NCBI GenBank assembly: GCA_018266075.1
Contig: JAFEBB010000003.1
Span: 124,001-188,000, forward strand
Source of the DNA: Deltaproteobacteria bacterium
GTDB taxonomy: Bacteria > Myxococcota > Myxococcia > Myxococcales > SZAS-1
Reading direction: 5' to 3'
DNA length: 64,000 nucleotides
Numbering within the stretch: the stretch's first letter is position 1; every line of letters begins with the position of its first letter. The translations under genes were made by a program, and so were the position numbers. The notes beneath the pieces are model-generated. The model ran no database searches, was not told where the DNA came from, and saw only the letters and a program-made list of their open reading frames with translations. Positions 56,649 through 64,000 of this stretch are shown here, in pieces.

Positions 56649-58055
56649 TCAGTACGGGCAGCCGCTGCCGTCGCTGGCGAACGGGCAGCAGACGTTGACC
56701 GTCTTGTCGCCGTTCATGGTCACGGTGGTGTCCGCGTTGGTGTCCCAGGGTGCCGAGCCGGGATCGTTGTCGGTGCCCTGCCACTTGCCCCAGATGAAGG
56801 TGCCGTTGGCGGGCGTGCCATGGAGCTGCACCACCGTGCCGTCGGGGTAGGTCGTGATCAGCGGCGTCGTGGAGACCGGCGTGTCGGAGTTCTCGCCGAC
56901 GTTGCACCAGCTCACGTAGTTGTTGATGGTGAGGGTGCGCGCGGGCTGGCTGCCGGTGCTGCCCGACGAGCCGGTGCTGCCCGAGGCGCCCGTGCTGCCC
57001 GAGCCGCTGCCCGACGCGGTGGATCCGGATCCGGATCCGCTCGAGGTCGAGCCCGAGTCGCTGCCGGTGGTCGAGCCGGAGCCGCTGCCCGAGCTGCTGC
57101 CCGTGGACGACGCGGTGCTGCCGCTCGAGCCGCTGCTGGTGGTGGTCGAGCCGCTGGAGCCCGAGGAGCTGGTCGACGTGGCCACGCACTGGCTGTTGTC
57201 GCTGGCGTTCACGATGTCGCTGCAGTTGCCGGTGCCACAGGCGGCGCAGGTCTGGCAGGAGACGGCCGTCGCATCCTGGCAGTCGATGTCCTCGGCGCCG
57301 CAGCCGCAGTCGCAGCTGCCGTCGCCCCACATCGCCGGATTGCAGGTCCAGCCGGTGGCGGGCGAGTCCATGGTGGCGCTGGCCAGGTGAACGCAGGCGC
57401 CGCCGGCCACCGGGGTCGAGGTGAATGCGTTCTGGGGATCGATGGTCACCTCGACCAGGGTCACGTCCGAGAGCGTGCCGTGGAGGATGCCGGTGCTGTT
57501 GTCCGAGGCGGTGAGCACCATGGTGCCGCCGGTCTGGAAGTAGATCTTGCCCGCGCCGCCGTCGTCGTAGCTGTCCTGGTAGAGCAGCACGCACTCGGTG
57601 CAGGTGGAGTAGTTGCTGTTGGCGGTGCTGTTCAGCGAGAACGAGCCCGTGGCGGAGTAGACGCCGCCATCGAGGTTGTAGAACTCCACCGAGCTGAAGT
57701 CGGGCGTGTTGGGGTCGCCGAGGCTGGGCGAGACCGTCGAGCCAAACGAATAGCCCTGCTGCGGACTGCCAAAGGCCGAGAACTGGCCGAAGCTGATCTC
57801 CGTGCACGCCCTGGTGCCGCCCGTGGAGCCGCCGGAGCTGCCGTTGGACCCGCTGGTGCTGCCGTGCGAGCCCGTGGAGCTGCTGGCGGTGGTGCCGCCG
57901 CTGCTGGAGCCGCTGCCGGTGGTCGTCGAGCCGGTGCTGCCCGAGGTGGTGGTCGTCGTCGTGGTGCCGCTGGTGGAGCCGGAGCTCGACGAGCCCGAGC
58001 CGGAGCAGCCGGCCGCGAACGCCAGGGCGCCAGCGAGGAGGAGGGTGCGCTTCAT
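56649..58055 (-). CDS. Ser/Gly-rich lipoprotein with cysteine-rich core
   Basis: The 468-residue protein has a lipoprotein signal nearly identical to its neighbour (MKRTLLLAGALAFAAGC, Cys17). A Ser/Gly/Thr stretch (about 18-80) is followed by a beta domain (about 80-250) with 'GSFSLNSTANSNYSTCTECVLLYQDSYDD' motifs. A cysteine-rich region (about 255-310, with 'CDCGCGAEDIDCQD' and 'CQTCAACGTGNC') precedes a second low-complexity stretch (about 310-375). A C-terminal domain (about 375-468) ends 'CCPFASDGSGCPY'. It may form a disulfide-rich cell-surface module. It shares promoter, signal peptide, linker and terminator style with the downstream lipoprotein gene. Confidence 0.78.
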   Translation of the reverse strand: MKRTLLLAGALAFAAGCSGSGSSSSGSTSGTTTTTTTSGSTGSTTTGSGSSSGGTTASSSTGSHGSTSGSNGSSGGSTGGTRACTEISFGQFSAFGSPQQGYSFGSTVSPSLGDPNTPDFSSVEFYNLDGGVYSATGSFSLNSTANSNYSTCTECVLLYQDSYDDGGAGKIYFQTGGTMVLTASDNSTGILHGTLSDVTLVEVTIDPQNAFTSTPVAGGACVHLASATMDSPATGWTCNPAMWGDGSCDCGCGAEDIDCQDATAVSCQTCAACGTGNCSDIVNASDNSQCVATSTSSSGSSGSTTTSSGSSGSTASSTGSSSGSGSGSTTGSDSGSTSSGSGSGSTASGSGSGSTGASGSTGSSGSTGSQPARTLTINNYVSWCNVGENSDTPVSTTPLITTYPDGTVVQLHGTPANGTFIWGKWQGTDNDPGSAPWDTNADTTVTMNGDKTVNVCCPFASDGSGCPY

Positions 58056-58094
58056 GGAACGTTCCGGGTGTGAGGGAGCCAACGTGGACGGCGT

Positions 58095-58123
58095 TGGTAC
58101 ACCTGTCGGGGGACGTTTCACAA
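58095..58123 (-). promoter_or_regulatory. Promoter-like element of second lipoprotein
   Basis: On the minus strand TTGTGA, a 17-bp spacer and GTACCA, 40 bp before the ATG at 58055. The AGGTGTACCA core and spacing match the element upstream of the gene at 56487. Confidence 0.45.
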
Positions 58124-58143
58124 GATCCTGCCAGTGACCGCGC

Positions 58144-59574
58144 TCAGCCCTCGTCGACGGGCGCGTAGAAGCTCACGCCGCGCACGCCCTCGCGCACGCG
58201 CAACGGCCGCTGCATCGACGGGAACGCGCGCTGGGTGCAGTCCATGCGCTCGCAAAGTCGACACGTGACGCCCACGGGCACCGCGGCGTCCATGTTCTCG
58301 AGGTCGATGCCGTCGGCGTAGACGAGCTCCTTCGCGAACGCCGCCGGACACCCCACGCCGATCGACTGCACCGCGTGCGGCGCCAGATAGCCGCCGGAGT
58401 CTTTCCCGACCGTGCGGGCGATGCAGAAGTACGCCTTGCCGTCGGGCATCTTCGAGAGCTGCACGCGGATCATGCCCGGCGTGGAGAGCGCGGCGAACAC
58501 GTTCCAGCGCGGGCACGCGCCCGAGAACCGCGCGAAGCGGATCCCCGAGGCGGAGAAGCGCTTGGAGATGTTGCCCGCCACGTCGATTCGGATCATGTGG
58601 AAGGGCACGCCCTCGCTGCCCTTGCGCTGCAAGGTCGTCACCCGGTGGCACACCTGCTCGAAGCTGGTGCGGAAGCGGTGGCCGAGCAGCTCCACGTCGT
58701 AGCGCAGCTGCCGACACGCCTGCAGGAAGCGCTCGTACGGCATGAGCACCGCGCCCGCGAAGTAGTTGGCCAGCGCGACTTTCGCCACGCCGCGCGACGC
58801 GTCCGTGGTGAGCTGCGGATCTTCGGCGAGCGTGTCGAGCACGTCGTGGTGCTGCAAGAGGCAGAGCTGGTGCGCGATCTCGAAGTTGCGCGAGCGCGGC
58901 GGCAGGATCTCCGCGAGCACCAGCTCCTTCTTGTCGGCGTCGAAGCGCCGCACCGCCCCGCGGCTCTCCTCGATGGGCACGACGCGCACTTCGATGCCGT
59001 GGTTGCGCTTCAGGAACCAGGTCAGCCCGCGATAGAGGTCGTCGCCGTCGAGCTTGGCCTCGCGCCAGAGCCGCTCCGCCGCATCTTCCAGCTCGGGGAA
59101 GTGGTTGCCGTGCCGCTGGATGAGGTCGCTGACTTCTTCGCTGGGAAGCCGCGACTGGTCGAGGTGCGTGCCATCCACGCCCTCCAGCTGAGTGGCCAAG
59201 GTCTCCTTCTGCGCCTGGTACGCCTGGTACAGCGCGAGCACCGCGTTGGCGAGATTCGGCGTGCTCCGCGCCAGCTCGCGGATGTCGGTGTTGGTGAGCC
59301 CGTGGTTCTCGAAGATCGGGTCGCCGAAGACCTCCATCAGCTCGGAGATCGACCGCGCTTCATCCGAGTGCGCGAAGGTCGAGAGATCGATGTGGAAAAT
59401 CTGCGCCAGCTTGATGAGCAGAGGGGCCGTCAGCGGCCGACGGTCATTCTCGATGAGGTTCAGGTAGCTCGCGCTGATGCCCAGCCGCTCGGCCAGCTGC
59501 ACCTGCGACAGGCTCTCCTTCCGGCGCAGCGCCCGGACCTTGCCGCCCAGCCTTCCAAGTTCGCTCGTAGCCAT
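58144..59574 (-). CDS. RamB/ScfR-type XRE regulator of the glyoxylate genes
   Basis: The 476-residue regulator has an N-terminal XRE helix-turn-helix (about 8-65, with 'LSQVQLAERLGISASYLNLIENDRR'). A central region (about 80-330) includes the ImmA/IrrE-like 'ANYFAGAVLMPYERFLQAC' segment. A C-terminal DUF2083-type domain (about 330-460) has 'GVTCRLCERMDCTQRAFPSM', whose cysteines may bind metal. This layout is that of the RamB/ScfR short-chain acyl-CoA-responsive regulators that control isocitrate lyase and malate synthase in actinobacteria. Divergent placement next to aceB-aceA fits that role (inference). TTGAGT and TAAATT spaced 16 bp end six bases before the ATG, so the mRNA may be leaderless. 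Confidence 0.85.
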   Translation of the reverse strand: MATSELGRLGGKVRALRRKESLSQVQLAERLGISASYLNLIENDRRPLTAPLLIKLAQIFHIDLSTFAHSDEARSISELMEVFGDPIFENHGLTNTDIRELARSTPNLANAVLALYQAYQAQKETLATQLEGVDGTHLDQSRLPSEEVSDLIQRHGNHFPELEDAAERLWREAKLDGDDLYRGLTWFLKRNHGIEVRVVPIEESRGAVRRFDADKKELVLAEILPPRSRNFEIAHQLCLLQHHDVLDTLAEDPQLTTDASRGVAKVALANYFAGAVLMPYERFLQACRQLRYDVELLGHRFRTSFEQVCHRVTTLQRKGSEGVPFHMIRIDVAGNISKRFSASGIRFARFSGACPRWNVFAALSTPGMIRVQLSKMPDGKAYFCIARTVGKDSGGYLAPHAVQSIGVGCPAAFAKELVYADGIDLENMDAAVPVGVTCRLCERMDCTQRAFPSMQRPLRVREGVRGVSFYAPVDEG

Positions 59575-59580
59575 GCCGAA

Positions 59581-59665
59581 AATTTACTCGATTTACAGAT
59601 TGACTCAAAGCTGCGGTGCGTCATTTACATCCTGAACTAGTCGAAACCAGGTCTTTCGGTTGACG
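59581..59665. promoter_or_regulatory. Divergent regulatory region between the regulator and aceB
   Basis: On the minus strand TTGAGT-N16-TAAATT (59603-59608 and 59581-59586) drives the regulator, six bases from its ATG. On the plus strand TTGACG (59660-59665) is the best -35 for aceB. ATTTAC (GTAAAT on the other strand) occurs three times, at 59582, 59591 and 59623, two of them 9 bp apart. Downstream, GACTG (59686 region) and CAGTC flank CCTTGTTAAGG, a short inverted repeat. These may be operator sites of the RamB-like regulator. Confidence 0.45.
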
Positions 59666-59718
59666 ATGCGCGTGTGACTGCAAACCTTGTTAAGGCAGTC
59701 CGCGAGACGAGGAACCGC

Positions 59719-61338
<1,620 letters not shown>

Positions 61339-61391
61339 CTTTTTCCCCCCGGGCCCCGCCCGGACCGCACCAACACGAGGAGGATGCTGCG

Positions 61392-62684
<1,293 letters not shown>

Positions 62685-62709
62685 TCGGCGCAGATTGATC
62701 CGGTAGCAA

Positions 62710-62750
62710 GCGAGGGCTCGCCATGGTTTGGCGGGCCCTCGCAGCTTTTG
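62710..62750 (+). terminator. Terminator after aceA
   Basis: GCGAGGGC (62710-62717) pairs with GCCCTCGC (62735-62742), with an inner CGCCA/TGGCG stem. AGCTTTTG follows. It lies about 25 bp after the aceA stop. Confidence 0.75.
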
Positions 62751-62776
62751 CGCAGCACGCTCGCGCTTTTGCGCAG
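62744..62776 (+). repeat. 12-bp direct repeat GCTTTTGCGCAG, 21 bp apart
   Basis: GCTTTTGCGCAG occurs at 62744-62755 and again at 62765-62776, start-to-start 21 bp, two helical turns. It follows the aceA terminator and lies about 80 bp upstream of the terminal lipoprotein gene, so it may be an operator or part of its promoter. Confidence 0.55.
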
Positions 62777-62854
62777 TAAAGCCTTTGCTGCTCGGGAGTT
62801 GTGAAAGCGTTCGGCGCTTGCGGACGCCTTGAAGTGCGGTCCAGAATTCGGGTC

Positions 62855-64000
62855 ATGCGCCGTGCTCTCTTGCCTCTCGCGCTTTGCGTGAGTCTCGGCT
62901 GCACCGACAGCTCGCTCTACTCGCTCAACGGCGGTGGAAAGCACCCGCCCGATCGCGTGGACCTGCATGGCACGGTGTGCTCGCCCGTGGCCGCGGGAAA
63001 GTATTTCCCCGTCCGCGTGCTCTTCATGTTCGTCGGCGGCGCCGACGTCCAGAGCGACGTGAAGAACGCCTTCGCCACCGCCGCCCAGACCGTCACCAGC
63101 GAGACCACCAACCCCGCCATCGAGTACGGGCTCGGCGGCTTCCACTCGACGGCCGTGTCCTACGTCGACAACGGCTTCGGCGACGCGGCCGCGCTGCAGA
63201 TCGGCCTCATCCGCTACACCTCCTTCGTGGAGACGGGCCCGTTCTCCATGCTCGCCCCGCTCGATCTCGCCGAGGCCCTCGTCTCCGGCGACATGATCAC
63301 CGCCTGCCCGGGCACGCTGGCGCGTACCCGCTACATGGTGGTGCTGGTGCACGATCGCGCCGACGTGTCGGCGTGCGCGGATCCGACGGCCGTCCCCAAC
63401 GCCTGCCTCGACAACGCCGGCAACTGCATCCCCGAGTGCATGCTCTCGCTTCAGACGCAGAAGATCCGCGACCTGCAGCAGCAGTACGGCGCGGGCGAAG
63501 TGACGGTGCAGCCCATCTACGTTCGCGACGCCATCGACAACGTCGCCCGCTCGCAGAGCCAGGCCATCGCCCTCGCCGGCGGCACGCGCGCGGTGGAGGC
63601 CAACCCGAGCACCGTGCAGGGCGCGCTCACCGCGCTGAACTACGCCTCGCTCCAGCGGCCGATGGTGGTGAAGGAGGTCATCGCCTTCAACCGCAACGCC
63701 GCCGTGCGCGACAGCCAGGTGGTGCCCGACAGCGACGGCGACGGCCTCTCCGACGACGAGGAGAAGGCGCTCGGCACCGACCCCGGCAACGCCGACACCG
63801 ACGGCGACGGCCTCGGCGACGGCGTGGAAGTGAAGGTCGGCCTGGATCCGATGACGCGCGACACCGTGGGCGGCTGCGATGCCTTCGGCGACCACGACCG
63901 CGACGGCCTCACCGACTGCGAAGAGCGCCTGCTGGGCACCGACTACTGCACCGGCGACACCGACCAGGACACGCTGCCGGACCAGGTCGAGTTCGCGATG
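62855..64000 (+). CDS. Lipoprotein with VWA-like fold and TSP3-type calcium repeats (truncated by window edge)
   Basis: The frame is open to the last base (382 codons) and continues outside the window. A lipoprotein signal ends in SLGC (Cys16). A segment 'FPVRVLFMFVGGADVQSDVKNAF' (about 48-70) looks like the first strand of a VWA domain, but the metal-binding DxSxS is absent (GGADV). A cysteine-containing region follows (about 165-200, 'CADPTAVPNACLDNAGNCIPEC'). From about 290 there are thrombospondin type 3-like calcium repeats: 'DSDGDGLSDDEEKALGTDP', 'DTDGDGLGDGVEVKVGLDP', 'DHDRDGLTDCEERLLGTD'. Similar lipoproteins (CglD of gliding motility) occur in Myxococcus; the identity here is not proven. 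The start was chosen as the first Met with a full signal peptide. Confidence 0.85.
   Translation, partial: MRRALLPLALCVSLGCTDSSLYSLNGGGKHPPDRVDLHGTVCSPVAAGKYFPVRVLFMFVGGADVQSDVKNAFATAAQTVTSETTNPAIEYGLGGFHSTAVSYVDNGFGDAAALQIGLIRYTSFVETGPFSMLAPLDLAEALVSGDMITACPGTLARTRYMVVLVHDRADVSACADPTAVPNACLDNAGNCIPECMLSLQTQKIRDLQQQYGAGEVTVQPIYVRDAIDNVARSQSQAIALAGGTRAVEANPSTVQGALTALNYASLQRPMVVKEVIAFNRNAAVRDSQVVPDSDGDGLSDDEEKALGTDPGNADTDGDGLGDGVEVKVGLDPMTRDTVGGCDAFGDHDRDGLTDCEERLLGTDYCTGDTDQDTLPDQVEFAM

Overview
This is high-GC (roughly two-thirds G+C) chromosomal DNA that looks like a member of the Myxococcota, probably close to Myxococcus. The strongest evidence is gene order. An XRE-type regulator is followed by pilM-pilN-pilO-pilP-pilQ, a lipoprotein, a Roadblock/LC7 protein, efp, accB, accC, a long TPR protein resembling SgmX, and an ExeA-like ATPase. 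Other signs are many Ser/Gly-rich lipoproteins, a Ser/Thr protein kinase, a PP2C phosphatase, a sigma-54 activator, and a thrombospondin-type-3 lipoprotein. I saw no rRNA, tRNA, CRISPR array, insertion sequence or phage gene, so most of the window reads as core chromosome.

Layout. 0-7 kb: the end of a histidine kinase, an ABC-F ATPase (minus strand), two small genes, an orphan DNA methyltransferase, an ABC exporter and an NtrC-type activator. 7-22 kb: the type IV pilus assembly operon, fatty-acid/EF-P genes and pilus-polarity genes, all on the plus strand, behind a promoter region rich in palindromes. 22-29.3 kb: a TamB-like protein and an Omp85 protein with about seven POTRA domains, an outer-membrane assembly pair. 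29.3-34.2 kb: an acyl-CoA dehydrogenase (minus), an Ig-like lipoprotein, and KdsD for Kdo synthesis. 34.3-40.7 kb: the most unusual block. It holds a PqqD-like protein, a 1,424-residue FG-GAP lipoprotein, a 63-residue peptide with six cysteines, an HprK-like kinase and a signal-peptidase-like protein. 40.7-54.4 kb: envelope and housekeeping genes, including a DUF155-like protein, family 4 uracil-DNA glycosylase, Ser/Thr kinase plus PEGA protein, CoaBC, a FadL-like porin, a PP2C-cNMP fusion and a protein with 21 cysteines. 54.4-58.1 kb: two lipoprotein genes with matching promoters and terminators. 58.1-62.7 kb: the glyoxylate shunt (aceB, aceA) with a divergent RamB/ScfR-type regulator. 62.8 kb to the end: a truncated lipoprotein with Ca-binding-type repeats.

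How the genes work together. PilM/N/O/P/Q build the inner-membrane alignment complex and outer-membrane secretin of the type IVa pilus. The Roadblock and SgmX-like proteins probably couple this machine to polarity control. TamB/Omp85 and KdsD serve the outer membrane and its LPS.

The best candidate for an undescribed system is 34.3-40.7 kb. It has the parts expected of a peptide-modification (RiPP-like) pathway: a leader-binding PqqD fold, a short precursor with a YxxP leader motif and a Cys/Ser/Thr-rich tail, a kinase, and a protease with a Ser/His dyad. It lacks the lasso cyclase, radical SAM enzyme and lanthipeptide synthetase of known classes. The 406-bp gap between peptide and kinase carries a cluster of GCCAAWTTGGC-like palindromes that may be operators. 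The functional link among these genes is inference from sequence features and proximity.
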